Source of the DNA: Jiangella sp. DSM 45060
GTDB lineage: Bacteria > Actinomycetota > Actinomycetes > Jiangellales > Jiangellaceae
Reading direction: 5' to 3'
Length of the DNA stretch: 64,000 bases
Assembly (NCBI RefSeq): GCF_900105175.1
Contig: NZ_LT629771.1
Span: 5,412,501-5,476,500 of the forward strand
A model generated the notes under the pieces. That model had not been told where the DNA came from and ran no database searches. It was given only the letters and a program-made list of their open reading frames with translations. The stretch's first letter is position 1; every line of letters starts with the position of its first letter. The position numbers were made by a program, and so were the translations under genes. Below, piece by piece: positions 1 to 12,254 of this stretch.

Positions 1-3767
<3,767 letters not shown>

Positions 3768-3860
3768 TCGACCTTGTCAGGCGAAGGCCGCCCCATCCCG
3801 CCGCCCCGGATACAAGGTCTCGGGGTGCGGGTTGTCCGAACCCCACAACCCGCGCGGCCC

Positions 3861-5150
3861 TCAGCTGCTCAGCCAGTGCACGGCCAGCAGCGCGACGAAC
3901 GCGACGTCCGGGCCCGCGATGACGCGGTCGACGGCCTGGACGGAGACGGCACCCATCGGCGTCGCGATGACCGTCAGGCCGGTGTCGGGCCGGCGCGCGG
4001 TCCGCCGGCGCAGGACGACGGCCACCGGCAGCGCGGCGAGCACCAGCCCGGCCTGTGCCGGCAGCGACAGCCCGGCCGTCACCGTCGCGGCGATGACCGC
4101 GCAGACGACGACGGCGGGCGCGGCCAGCGCGGCGGCGGGGCCGGCGCCGCTCACGCCCCAAACGCGCGGCAGCGCGGGCGAGGCCAGCCACGCCTCCGCG
4201 GCGCGGGCGGTGACGCGGGTGACGACCAGCTCTGCCAGCACGATGACGACGAGCGCCGGGACGAGCCCCAGGATCTCGTGCGCGGCGAACGCGACCACCA
4301 CGGCGACGGCGCCGATCGTCAGCCCCGCCGGCAGGCCGCGCAGGAACGCCGTGACGGCCAGGCCGACCGGCCGCGGCCCGCGGAACACGGCCACCGGCAG
4401 CGCTCGCTTGGAGGCCTTGGCGTCGCGGTTGCGGACGATCCGGATGACGTCGCCGTCCATCAGCGTGATGCCCGCGACGACCGCCCACCGGCGCCGGGCC
4501 GCGCGGTGCAGCTGCCAGCGCGGCGTCAGCTCGGCGACGGTGTCGCGGCGGCGAGCCGTCCCGCCCCCGGTCGCGACGGCGGCCGCACCGGCTGCCGCGG
4601 CGCCGCACGCCGTCACCGTCGCCGCCACGGCGCCCCACGCCTCGGCCGCGGCGACGACCACGGCGGCCGCGCCGAACGCGACCGGGAGCAGGCGGGCCGT
4701 CCGGTCGAGGTCGCGCCGCTGCAGCTGGACGGCCGCCAGCAGGAGCAGTTGCAGCACCGTCCACACCGCCACCGCCGGGACGACGGACGGCAGCTCCGCG
4801 GCGCTCAGCGCCAGGCCCGCCGTCACCGCGACGACGGCGCCGGCCACCGCCGAGACCAGCAGCGCCCGCCGTCGCGCCGCGCGGATCGCGACGTCCGGCT
4901 CTCGCCAGGCCAGCCAGTGCAGCCGGGCCGCCGTCACCGCCACCGGCCCGGCGAACGACCAGCCGGCCGTCCAGGCGCTGAGGACGAACCCGAGCAGGGC
5001 GACGGCGACCCAGACCGCCGAGTGCCCCCGCTCCTCGGCGTCGGTGAGCAGCCGCGGCACGCCGCTGTTGCCGAGGGCGTACAGGACCATCGCGGCCAGC
5101 GCGGCGCCGAGGACGACCTCGTACCAATCGCCCCTGGAGCGGGGCCTCAC
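3861..5150 (-). CDS. Polytopic membrane protein, putative ABC transporter permease
   Basis: This is a 429-residue protein made mostly of hydrophobic Ala/Val/Leu-rich stretches, with about 10 likely membrane segments and few charged loops. The GTG start at 5150 overlaps the TGA of the ABC ATPase gene upstream (GTGA), so the two are translationally coupled and very probably form one transporter. The open frame extends further upstream, but that part is Arg/Gly-rich shadow of the ATPase gene. I recognise no family signature. Assignment as the permease rests on topology and coupling, and the substrate is unknown. The gene ends 93 nt before the carboxylase gene on the same strand. Confidence 0.75.
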   Translation of the reverse strand: MRPRSRGDWYEVVLGAALAAMVLYALGNSGVPRLLTDAEERGHSAVWVAVALLGFVLSAWTAGWSFAGPVAVTAARLHWLAWREPDVAIRAARRRALLVSAVAGAVVAVTAGLALSAAELPSVVPAVAVWTVLQLLLLAAVQLQRRDLDRTARLLPVAFGAAAVVVAAAEAWGAVAATVTACGAAAAGAAAVATGGGTARRRDTVAELTPRWQLHRAARRRWAVVAGITLMDGDVIRIVRNRDAKASKRALPVAVFRGPRPVGLAVTAFLRGLPAGLTIGAVAVVVAFAAHEILGLVPALVVIVLAELVVTRVTARAAEAWLASPALPRVWGVSGAGPAAALAAPAVVVCAVIAATVTAGLSLPAQAGLVLAALPVAVVLRRRTARRPDTGLTVIATPMGAVSVQAVDRVIAGPDVAFVALLAVHWLSS

Positions 5151-5770
5151 GCCCGGTCCGGTGTGAGATCCAGAACGGCGCAGCCGAGCCGCTCGACGAG
5201 CGCGCCGGAGTGGCTGGCCAGCACGACGCACCGGTCGGGCGTCGCCAGCGCCGTCAGCTCGTCCGCCAGCGTCTCGACCCCCGCCGCGTCGAGGTGCTGC
5301 TCCGGTTCGTCCAGCAGCAGCACCCGCCACGGCCGCACCCGCGCCGCCGCCAGCGCGGCCCGGCGGCGCTGCCCGGAGCTGAGGGAGTCGGGCATCCGCC
5401 GGCCCAGCGCGGCCACCCCGAAGGCGTCCAGCGCCGCCTCGACCTCCGCGGGCGCCGGCCCCGGCGCCATCAGCATCAGGTGGTCGGCCACCGTGAGGTC
5501 GGGCAGCCAGGTGAAGTCGTCGAGGATGCCGAACACCGCACGCCAGTGCCGCACCGACGACGGCTCGGACCGCTCCCCGCCGACCTCGATCACCCCCGCG
5601 TCCAGCGGCGCGGCGCCGGCCAGGCACTCCAGCAGGGTCGACTTCCCGGTGCCGTTCGAGCCGGTCAGGGCGAGGATGCCACCGCCAGGCACCTCCAGCT
5701 CCATGCCGTCGAACACGACGAGGTCGCGGTACGCCTTGCGTAGTCCGGTGGCCCGCAGTCCTGGGTTCAT
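5147..5770 (-). CDS. ABC transporter ATP-binding protein
   Basis: The 207-residue protein is a single compact nucleotide-binding domain. It has Walker A GSNGTGKST at residues 37-45, signature LSSGQ at 130-134 (Ser in place of the usual first Gly), Walker B VLLLDEP at about 150-156, and an H-loop with ASH near 185. It should hydrolyse ATP to drive the membrane protein encoded immediately downstream, whose GTG start overlaps this stop codon. Such short ABC domains paired with one integral protein are typical of ABC-2-like exporters, but that is inference. The ATG at 5770 has GGTGA just upstream. Confidence 0.9.
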   Translation of the reverse strand: MNPGLRATGLRKAYRDLVVFDGMELEVPGGGILALTGSNGTGKSTLLECLAGAAPLDAGVIEVGGERSEPSSVRHWRAVFGILDDFTWLPDLTVADHLMLMAPGPAPAEVEAALDAFGVAALGRRMPDSLSSGQRRRAALAAARVRPWRVLLLDEPEQHLDAAGVETLADELTALATPDRCVVLASHSGALVERLGCAVLDLTPDRA

Positions 5771-5837
5771 CTCACCGACGACGATAGGTCACGGTGCGCT
5801 ACCGTGCCGTCCTGGTGTGAGAGCGGAGGCACTACTG

Positions 5838-6290
5838 ATGCGGTTCGACGCCGAAGTGCGGCTCAACGGGAAGACGGCCACCGGCATCCCCGTGCCCGAG
5901 CACGTCGTCGAGGGCCTGGGCGGCGGCCGCCGGCCACGCGTCGACGTCACGCTCAACGGCCACACGTTCCAGATCGCTCTGGGCACGATGTCAGGCCAGG
6001 TCATGATCCCGGTCAGCGCGGCCGTCCGCGACGCCGCCGGTGTCGCCGCCGGCGACCGCCTCGACGTCGAGATCGAGCTCGCGACCGCGCCCGCGCCGGT
6101 TTCCGTCCCCGACGACCTGAGGGCGGCGCTCGCCGCCGCACCCGAGGCGCAGGCGTTCTTCGCCGGGCTCACCCCGAGCCAGCAGCGCGGCTACACGGAG
6201 TGGGTCGAACAGGCCAAGAAGCCCGAGACCCGTCAGCGCCGGGTCGAGCAGAGCGTCGAGGCGCTCGCGGACCGCCGGACGCGTCGCTAG
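5838..6290 (+). CDS. DUF1905 / YdeI (OmdA)-type domain protein
   Basis: This 150-residue soluble protein has two parts. Residues 1-85 form a beta-rich DUF1905-like domain (ending around VAAGDRLDVEIEL). The C-terminus carries the YdeI/OmpD-associated motif, in which a helix with FFAGLTPSQQRGYTEWVEQA is followed by RR-type repeats. The biochemical role of the family is not established. The ATG at 5838 has GGAGG about 9 nt upstream. The gene is divergent from the ABC ATPase, with 67 nt between starts, and appears monocistronic. An enormous plus-strand open frame covering 1542-6290 reaches this stop, but only its last part is this gene. Confidence 0.85.
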   Translation: MRFDAEVRLNGKTATGIPVPEHVVEGLGGGRRPRVDVTLNGHTFQIALGTMSGQVMIPVSAAVRDAAGVAAGDRLDVEIELATAPAPVSVPDDLRAALAAAPEAQAFFAGLTPSQQRGYTEWVEQAKKPETRQRRVEQSVEALADRRTRR

Positions 6291-6346
6291 CACAGGCTAA
6301 GATCGTCGAAACGTGACACATCGACAGTGACGCGGGGGACGATGTC

Positions 6347-6640
6347 ATGAGCAAGGTCAAGGCCAACCCTGAAACCCTCAACGACGTCGGCAACCGCATG
6401 ATGACCTCGTCGCGCGATCTCACCGAGTCCGGCGCCGGCGTGGGCGAGCAGAGCACGTTCGACCGCGGGTCGCTCGGCCAGGCGACGGTCGGGGTGATGA
6501 TCCACGAGAGCTACAGCACGGCCATCTACTCCTCCGCGCGGCTGATCGAGAACCTCAGCGCCGTCCTCGAGTCCGACGGCGAGAATATCCAGCGCGCCTC
6601 CCGCGACATCGACGAGGTCCTGAACCGCAGGAAGCCGTGA
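6347..6640 (+). CDS. WXG100/EspC-like small protein, candidate type VII secretion partner
   Basis: This is a 97-residue, mostly helical, acidic protein without a signal peptide or cysteines. Size and predicted two-helix fold fit the ESX/EspC-like superfamily, but no clear WXG turn is visible, so this is a structural guess. It is the first gene of a tight three-gene plus-strand unit. The next is a lipoprotein 44 nt downstream, followed by a protein with a WXG-like N-terminus and a metallopeptidase domain. By analogy with LXG/WXG toxin loci, where a small helical partner is encoded just upstream of the effector, it may help target the effector. The start ATG lies after a GGGGGAC purine-rich stretch. 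Confidence 0.7.
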   Translation: MSKVKANPETLNDVGNRMMTSSRDLTESGAGVGEQSTFDRGSLGQATVGVMIHESYSTAIYSSARLIENLSAVLESDGENIQRASRDIDEVLNRRKP

Positions 6641-6684
6641 CGCGTCGAAGTGACGACGACGCTGCGACGACGAGAGGACCCGCG

Positions 6685-7350
6685 ATGCGCCTGGGGCGAG
6701 CGCTCACGGCGGCGGTCGCCGTGACGGCCCTGGCCGGCTGTGGCGGCGACGACGACCCCGCCGGCGAGCAGACGACGGCGCCGGCCGCCGAGCTCGACGT
6801 CGCCCTCGACGCCCAGCTGGGTGTCGGCGCGCCCACCGGGCCCGAGTACCCGCCGGGCACGTCCGGCCTGGTCGCCGACTACACCGTCACCAACAACGCC
6901 GACGTCCCCGTCCTCGTGGTGCAGCGGCGGCCGGCCGACATCACGCCGGAGGTCGACGTCCCGCTGCCCGACACCGACGAGTCCAGCTGGGTGTACGCCG
7001 ACGACGCCGGGCAGATCCTCGTCACCAAAGAGGTGTTCGCCACCACGGGCGGCGACACCGGTACCGCGTACCGGGCGCCGGCGGTGCGGCTCGAGCCCGG
7101 CGAGACCGTCACCGGCCGCGCCTTCGCCCTGACGCCGCTGCGGCGCATCGCCCCCGACTCCGGCACCTTCGAGGTGCCCGGACCGAGCACCCTCCCCGAC
7201 GACGCCACGTCCTGGTCGTTCTGCGTCCAGGTCGCCCCCGACCCCGGTGAGACCGGCGAGCCGACCATGGCCGACCACACCCCCGACCGCAGGCTCGTCT
7301 GCTCGACCCCCGCCGACCTCCCGCCCGACGCCCTCGGCGCCGGCTCCTGA
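6685..7350 (+). CDS. Lipoprotein of the WXG-like/RTX/M91 module
   Basis: The 221-residue protein has a lipoprotein signal: Arg at 2 and 5, a hydrophobic stretch, then the lipobox LAGC with Cys19. An Asp-rich linker follows. The remainder looks beta-rich, with no recognised domain, and resembles the extracellular immunoglobulin-like folds common in actinobacterial lipoproteins. I chose the ATG at 6685 because GAGAGGA lies 8 nt upstream and it gives a clean signal peptide. A GTG at 6637, overlapping the previous stop, would add 16 residues. It lies between the small helical protein and the M91-like toxin, so it could be a surface immunity or anchoring factor. That is inference only. Confidence 0.8.
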   Translation: MRLGRALTAAVAVTALAGCGGDDDPAGEQTTAPAAELDVALDAQLGVGAPTGPEYPPGTSGLVADYTVTNNADVPVLVVQRRPADITPEVDVPLPDTDESSWVYADDAGQILVTKEVFATTGGDTGTAYRAPAVRLEPGETVTGRAFALTPLRRIAPDSGTFEVPGPSTLPDDATSWSFCVQVAPDPGETGEPTMADHTPDRRLVCSTPADLPPDALGAGS

Positions 7351-7366
7351 GCACCGGAGGCCAACG

Positions 7367-9202
7367 ATGACCGTCACGCACCCCGACGTCTGGGACCTCC
7401 AGGCCGACACCTCGTTCCTCGACACCGCCCAGCAGGCCTGGCGCACGCTCGCGACTGATTTCGGCACCGAGGCCACCAACCAGCGCAACCGCGAGGCCGA
7501 ACTGCGCCTCAACTGGGAGTGCTCGATGGCCGACAGCTACTTCGCGCACGCCACGAAGGTCGCCACGGTCCTCGGCGACGCGTCCGACGCCTACGGCGGC
7601 ATCGCCGACCTCCTCGGCCAGCTCAAGACCGACGTGCGCGACGCCCAGGACGACCTCGACGCCAGCTTCGCCCGGGCGGCGGCCGGGCTGAAGTCCGCGG
7701 AGCGCAAGGACGGCATGGTCACGTTCACCCCGTGGAACGACGACGACGACGATCTCAGCCACGTCCAGACCGAGTTCGACACCGCCCAGGGCATCGTCGA
7801 CGACGCCATCGCGCTGATGCGCACCCGCGACGCCACGCTGCTCGAACTGGGCCGCGACCTCTACGCGCTGGCGGAGGCGTGGTCCGACGCCGCCGACGGC
7901 ACCGACCCGGGCTGGACCATCCCCACCGGCACCACCTACGGCGTGCAGACCACCTCCCTCGACGGCACCACCGTCATCACCACGGGCGACGGCAACGACA
8001 AGGTCGTGGTGAACGTCGACCCCAACACCGGCGAGACGATCGTGACCATCACCGACGCCGCCGGCGTCTCCACCACCCAGCGCATCGCGGCCGGCGAAGA
8101 GGTCGTCATCAACACCGGCCAGGGCAACGACGAGATCCTCGTGCCGCGCGGCACCGAGGTGCACGTGCGGTTCGCCACCGGCGCCGGCGACGACACCGTC
8201 AACACGCAGGGCTCCAGTGGCGACGTCGAGGCGTTCGGCGGCGACGGCATCGACACCATCGAGACCGGCACCGGCGACGACTTCGTCAGCGGCGGCCGCG
8301 ACGACGACTACGTCGACGGCGGCGCCGGCAACGACGTCCTGGCCGGCCGGCTCGGCGACGACGTCATCTACGGCATGGACGGCAACGACGTCATCGTCGG
8401 CGGCGACGGACGCGACTACCTCGAGGGCGCCACGGGCGACGACCGCATCTTCGGCGGCGACCACCACGACACCATCTCCGGCGGCTACGGCGACGACCGC
8501 ATCTTCGGCGGCAACGCCAACGACACCATCTACGCCGGCGGCGGCAAGGACACCATCGACGGCGAGTTCGGCAACGACACCGTCTACATGGAGGAGGGCG
8601 ACGTCTCGCCCGGCGGCGAGACCGTCGTCGTCGTCGAGATCCCGTCCGAGGAGGAGTACCTGCGCTGGATGCAGTTCGAGGTGGGCGGCTCGCAGGAGTT
8701 CAAGGACCGCGTGCTCGCCGACCTCCACATGATGGCGTCCAGCCCGACCGGCCAGAAGATGCTCGACCGCATGGGCGAGCACTACGACGACTCCGGCTTC
8801 CTCGGCTTCGGCAAGGACAAGGTCACCATCGCCGAGCACCCGGGCGGCAACAACAGCGCCTCCTACTCCGGCGACGACTTCCGCGTCGAGCTGGACGTCA
8901 ACCACACCTCGCCCGGCTACGACATGGGCTACACCGAGGACTACGACATCACCCCGCCGTCGGTGTTCTTCTTCCACGAGCTCGGCCACATCAACCAGTA
9001 CCGCAGCGGCGAGAGCGACCAGTTCGACGGCAAGGACTACTCCGACGGCACGCCGCTGATCGAGCGCCAGAACGTCGGCCTGGAATGGGACCACGACGGC
9101 GACGGCAACACCGAGGAAGAGATCGACCCCGACTACGACTTCGACTACACCGAGAACGGCTTCCGCGAGGAGCTCGGGCTGCCCAACCGCAACAAGTACT
9201 GA
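7367..9202 (+). CDS. Multidomain protein: WXG-like N-terminus, RTX calcium repeats, NleD/HopH1-type (M91) zinc metallopeptidase
   Basis: The protein has 611 residues. Residues 1-about 170 are helical with a WXG-like turn (NWECSMADSY). Residues about 175-290 form a beta linker. Residues about 291-412 contain roughly ten GGxGxDxxx RTX nonapeptides, as in calcium-binding secreted proteins. Residues about 430-611 contain SSPTGQKMLDRM, the zinc motif HELGH at 537-541, and the ending ENGFREELGLPNRNKY. I associate these with the M91 effector family (NleD, HopH1), known as type III effector metalloproteases. There is no Sec signal, so export is probably through the N-terminal domain. The ATG at 7367 follows CGGAGG. 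It closes the three-gene unit, with 16 nt after the lipoprotein gene. The target is unknown. Confidence 0.85.
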   Translation: MTVTHPDVWDLQADTSFLDTAQQAWRTLATDFGTEATNQRNREAELRLNWECSMADSYFAHATKVATVLGDASDAYGGIADLLGQLKTDVRDAQDDLDASFARAAAGLKSAERKDGMVTFTPWNDDDDDLSHVQTEFDTAQGIVDDAIALMRTRDATLLELGRDLYALAEAWSDAADGTDPGWTIPTGTTYGVQTTSLDGTTVITTGDGNDKVVVNVDPNTGETIVTITDAAGVSTTQRIAAGEEVVINTGQGNDEILVPRGTEVHVRFATGAGDDTVNTQGSSGDVEAFGGDGIDTIETGTGDDFVSGGRDDDYVDGGAGNDVLAGRLGDDVIYGMDGNDVIVGGDGRDYLEGATGDDRIFGGDHHDTISGGYGDDRIFGGNANDTIYAGGGKDTIDGEFGNDTVYMEEGDVSPGGETVVVVEIPSEEEYLRWMQFEVGGSQEFKDRVLADLHMMASSPTGQKMLDRMGEHYDDSGFLGFGKDKVTIAEHPGGNNSASYSGDDFRVELDVNHTSPGYDMGYTEDYDITPPSVFFFHELGHINQYRSGESDQFDGKDYSDGTPLIERQNVGLEWDHDGDGNTEEEIDPDYDFDYTENGFREELGLPNRNKY

Positions 9203-9275
9203 CCCCGGCACCGGCCCACCGGCGTCACTGGCCGTACGGCGACAGAGGGCCACGCCGCCGCCGACGCGCGCTGCG

Positions 9276-10253
9276 TCACTCGGCGGGTCGGGGACCGGCC
9301 GCGCGGCGGAGCCGGTTGGCGATCGCCAGTCCGAGGCCCTCGTCCGCCGGTGTCGACGCGACGATGAGGTCACAGCCCTGCCGGTCGAACTCGCGCAGGT
9401 ACTCGTAGAGCCCGCGCGCGTAAGCGGCCGTCGAGGCCGGGACGGCGATCTGGGCGTGTGCCTTCACCGCGACGCCCGCGGCCGACGGCGGGACCAGGAC
9501 ACCGACGCGATGTCCCCGCTGCCGCGCGACTTCCGCTTCCGCGATGACGTCCTCGGCCGGGACGAGCACGACCCGCGCCCGCGGGGCGTAGTGCGACGGG
9601 TGCTGGCCCGGCACCCGGACGCGGCTGGTCGAGGGGACGGCGAGCGCGTGCCCGAGGTGTGCCTCGAGGTCCTCGCGCGTGACCCCGCCAGGTCGAAGGA
9701 CGGCGGGGACGTCGCCGGTAACGTCGACGATGGTCGACTCGACGCCGACCTCGCAGCGCCCGCCGTCCAAGACGACGTCGACGCCGTCACCGAGCTCGGT
9801 GCGGACGTGTTCCGCCGTGGTGGGGCTGACCGAGCCGAAGCGGTTGGCCGATGGGGCCGCCACCCCGCCGCCGAAGGCCGCCAGCAGCGCGAGCGCCACC
9901 GGATGAGCGGGTACGCGCACGGCCACCGTCTGCAGTCCGCCGGTCGCCTCGAGCGCCACCCGGGAGCCGCGCCGCAGCACCAGCGTCAACGGCCCCGGCC
10001 AGAAGCGCTCGGCCAGCCGGCGAGCGACGTCCGGCACGTCGCCGGCCCAGTCGCTGAGCTGGTCGGTGCCGGCGAGGTGGACGATCAGCGGGTGCGATGC
10101 CGGGCGGCCTTTGACCTGGAAGACGCGCGCGACCGCGGCCGCGTCCGCCGCGTCGGCGCCGAGACCGTAGACGGTCTCGGTCGGGAAGGCGACCAGGCCG
10201 CCTCTGCCCAGCACCCGGGCCGCCTCGGCGATGTCCTCGCTTGTGGCGGGCAT
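9276..10253 (-). CDS. L-threonylcarbamoyladenylate synthase (Sua5/TsaC type)
   Basis: The 325-residue enzyme makes threonylcarbamoyl-AMP from threonine, bicarbonate and ATP for t6A37 modification of ANN-decoding tRNAs. The YrdC domain starts with RGGLVAFPTETVYGLGADA and includes KGRPASHPL, a Ser/Asn motif APSANRFGSVSPT, and VESTIVD. A C-terminal Sua5 domain begins after the linker PGQHPSHYAPRA. A longer start at ATG 10313 would overlap the carbonic anhydrase stop. I prefer ATG 10253, which has AGAGGA 8 nt upstream and the usual short N-terminus. Adjacency to a carbonic anhydrase gene, which supplies bicarbonate, is suggestive. Confidence 0.93.
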   Translation of the reverse strand: MPATSEDIAEAARVLGRGGLVAFPTETVYGLGADAADAAAVARVFQVKGRPASHPLIVHLAGTDQLSDWAGDVPDVARRLAERFWPGPLTLVLRRGSRVALEATGGLQTVAVRVPAHPVALALLAAFGGGVAAPSANRFGSVSPTTAEHVRTELGDGVDVVLDGGRCEVGVESTIVDVTGDVPAVLRPGGVTREDLEAHLGHALAVPSTSRVRVPGQHPSHYAPRARVVLVPAEDVIAEAEVARQRGHRVGVLVPPSAAGVAVKAHAQIAVPASTAAYARGLYEYLREFDRQGCDLIVASTPADEGLGLAIANRLRRAAGPRPAE

Positions 10254-10305
10254 CCTCGCAGTCCTCTCGTCCCGCTGGTCGCGTGTTCCGGGCACAGGTG
10301 GGACG

Positions 10306-10938
10306 TCAGGCATCGGTCAGGTCGAGGCCGTGCTCGGTCACCAGCCGGGCGCTGCCCTCGGCCAGCCGGTAGCGCAACCCGACCACGGCGGTCTGTCCGC
10401 TCGCCACCCGCTCGGCCAGCACCCGGGAACGCTCCAGCAGCAGCTGCACCGTCTGCCGGACGTGCTCGTCCAGGATCTCTTCCGCCTCGCGGTACCCGGC
10501 GGCGTGGGCGGCGAGCACGCTCGGGGTGACCCGCTCCACCACATCGCGGACGTACCCGGCGGCCGGCGCACCCCCGTCCAGAGCGGATCGGGCCGCCGCG
10601 ACCGCACCACAGGCGTCGTGGCCCAGGACCACCAGCAGCGGGCACTCCAGCACGCTGATCCCGAACTCGATGCTGCCCAGCACCTCCGGTCCGGCGACGT
10701 GCCCGGCCGTGCGGACCACGAACAGATCTCCCAGCCCGCGGTCGAAGATGACCTCGGCGGCCAGGCGCGAGTCGGAGCAGCCGAACAGCACCGCGAACGG
10801 ATGCTGCGCCGGCGCGGTCTCCGCGCGCCGAGCGGCGTTCTGGTTCGGATGCTCCGGACTGCCGGCCACGAACCGCTGGTTGCCGGCCAGCAGCAACTCG
10901 AAAGCCGCACGCGGTGTCAGGGACTGGACCTCGGTCAT
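10306..10938 (-). CDS. Beta-class carbonic anhydrase
   Basis: The 210-residue enzyme interconverts CO2 and bicarbonate. The beta-class zinc ligands are present: C54 in the motif CSDSR (with D56 and R58 as the Asp-Arg dyad), and H107 and C110 in GHDACGA. Length is normal for the family and there is no signal peptide, so it is cytoplasmic. It lies directly upstream of the Sua5/TsaC gene on the same strand. Its stop at 10306-10308 is only about 50 nt from the preferred tsaC start, so the two are probably cotranscribed. Bicarbonate is a TsaC substrate, which makes the pairing functionally plausible. Confidence 0.95.
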   Translation of the reverse strand: MTEVQSLTPRAAFELLLAGNQRFVAGSPEHPNQNAARRAETAPAQHPFAVLFGCSDSRLAAEVIFDRGLGDLFVVRTAGHVAGPEVLGSIEFGISVLECPLLVVLGHDACGAVAAARSALDGGAPAAGYVRDVVERVTPSVLAAHAAGYREAEEILDEHVRQTVQLLLERSRVLAERVASGQTAVVGLRYRLAEGSARLVTEHGLDLTDA

Positions 10939-11045
10939 GACCGCAGCCTACGGCCTGCACAGAAAGGTCCGTCTACGCGACCGCATGCTGACGCCGGCTC
11001 CCAGCCGGGCCAAGTGTTCGTCGCGTCCCAGCGTGCAGTGCGTGC

Positions 11046-11606
11046 CTACCGGTGTTGCTCGATGAGGAGGTGGGCGAGTTCCTTCGCGCGTCGTGCGGAC
11101 TCGTGGTCGCCTTCGGCGCGCGTGACGATGGAGCCCTTCATCAGGATGTGCCATGACCGGGCGAACGCGTCCGGGTCACGCAGGCCGGCCTGCTCGGCGC
11201 GCTCGGCCACGATCGCCCGGATGTGGGCCAGGTACTCGATGCTCGCCTCCCCGAGCGGATGTTCCGCGCCCATCGCCAGCAGCACGTTGATGAACGAGCA
11301 CCCGTCGAAATCGTCGCCGTTGAACCAGTCGTCGAAGACGTCGAAGATGGCCAGCAACCGCTCCTCCGGCGTCGACCCGCGGCGGTACGACTCCGCCTCG
11401 ACCAGCCCGAGCGTCCAGTCCCGCTCCCGCCGGGCGAGGAAGGCCAGGATGAGGTCGTTCTTGGACCGGAAGTGGCGGTAGAACGTCGCTCTCGCCACCT
11501 CGGAGCGGGCGATGACCTCGTCGACACCGACCGCCCGGACGCCGCGACGGGAGAACAGCTCGTAACCCGTCGTGAGTATGCGCTCGCGCGCACCGGCCGC
11601 TGCCAC
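11046..11606 (-). CDS. TetR/AcrR family transcriptional regulator
   Basis: The 186-residue protein has an N-terminal TetR helix-turn-helix (residues about 8-53), with the recognition region VARATFYRHFRSKNDLI. The C-terminal all-helical ligand-binding domain matches TetR_C-type regulators that carry FDVFDDWF and a CSFIN segment. It should repress a nearby or unlinked gene in response to a small molecule. Just upstream on the same strand is a 41-codon remnant of a DHFR-like reductase gene, so its original partner may have been lost. No obvious palindrome was found at its own start. Confidence 0.9.
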   Translation of the reverse strand: MAAAGARERILTTGYELFSRRGVRAVGVDEVIARSEVARATFYRHFRSKNDLILAFLARRERDWTLGLVEAESYRRGSTPEERLLAIFDVFDDWFNGDDFDGCSFINVLLAMGAEHPLGEASIEYLAHIRAIVAERAEQAGLRDPDAFARSWHILMKGSIVTRAEGDHESARRAKELAHLLIEQHR

Positions 11607-11688
11607 ACGTCACCCTTCCGCTGAGCTCCGAGGCTAGCAGCGCCCCCGGGGACGCGCGCCGCGAGAACGCGCACCGACCGGCGGCGCC

Positions 11689-11811
11689 CCCGTCGGTCAC
11701 CGCGCGCAGCCGGTCACCCATTCGGGCATCCCACGGATGGCCGGCGGTCCAGGTCGGCTCGTCGATGACGCCGTCGAGGCTCATGAACTCGTGGACGTGA
11801 ATCTCACCCAT
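11689..11811 (-). pseudogene. 5' remnant of a RibD/dihydrofolate-reductase-like gene
   Basis: About 41 codons from the ATG at 11811 read MGEIHVHEFMSLDGVIDEP and then WTAGHPWDARMGDRL. This is the characteristic start of the actinobacterial RibD C-terminal/DHFR-like reductase family (usual length about 190-220 residues). After about residue 41 the frame turns into Arg/Ser-rich sequence shared with the TetR gene in another frame, with no further family similarity. No continuation was seen in the other frames up to the TetR start. I read it as the leftover 5' end of a deleted gene. Confidence 0.65.
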
Positions 11812-11854
11812 GGTCTACTCCCGCATCGGCACGGGGCACGCGTCATGAGCGCAC

Positions 11855-12178
11855 TCACGGTCGAGGACACTGCGTGGCGTCGTCCCCGTCGATCTCCCCG
11901 AGGAAGGCGCCGAAGTCTCCGACATGAGCGTCCTCGCCGAGGATCTCGCGCGTGATGTTCCCGATGCCCTGCCGTGGTTCCTCCTGCTCCGACGCATGCT
12001 CGCCGAGGTCGTGGTGGGCCACGGCACGCTGGGACGTCACGACGCCGAGGCAGTTCGCGTTCTCCGGGGTGTTCCCGGCCGCGCCGGCAGCGACGGCGCC
12101 GGCAGGGACGATGGCGAGGACGAGTCCGCCGGCCACGAGCGCGGAGCGCATCGGTCGCAGGATCCGGATCGAACGCAT
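11855..12178 (-). CDS. Small secreted protein of unknown function
   Basis: The 107-residue protein begins with a basic stretch and a hydrophobic core (residues about 10-34, ending near AVAAGAAG), a convincing Sec signal peptide. The mature part of about 70 residues is acidic and His-containing (QRAVAHHDLGEHASEQEEPR) and has one cysteine in ANCLGVV plus one near the C-terminus that could pair. I recall similar small exported proteins in other actinobacteria but no function. It is divergent from the winged-helix regulator gene, with a perfect inverted repeat in the shared intergenic region, so that regulator may control it. Confidence 0.75.
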   Translation of the reverse strand: MRSIRILRPMRSALVAGGLVLAIVPAGAVAAGAAGNTPENANCLGVVTSQRAVAHHDLGEHASEQEEPRQGIGNITREILGEDAHVGDFGAFLGEIDGDDATQCPRP

Positions 12179-12254
12179 GATGGGGCCTCCTCGGTAGTGT
12201 CGGGAACGGCGGCTGGCCGCGCCGGCACCGTAGCGACCGCCGTGATCGGGATGC

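Noticed and set aside
7109..9373. A 754-codon minus-strand open frame rich in Val, Ala and Asp
   Set aside because: It mirrors the RTX repeats of the plus-strand toxin gene. The repeats explain its open length.
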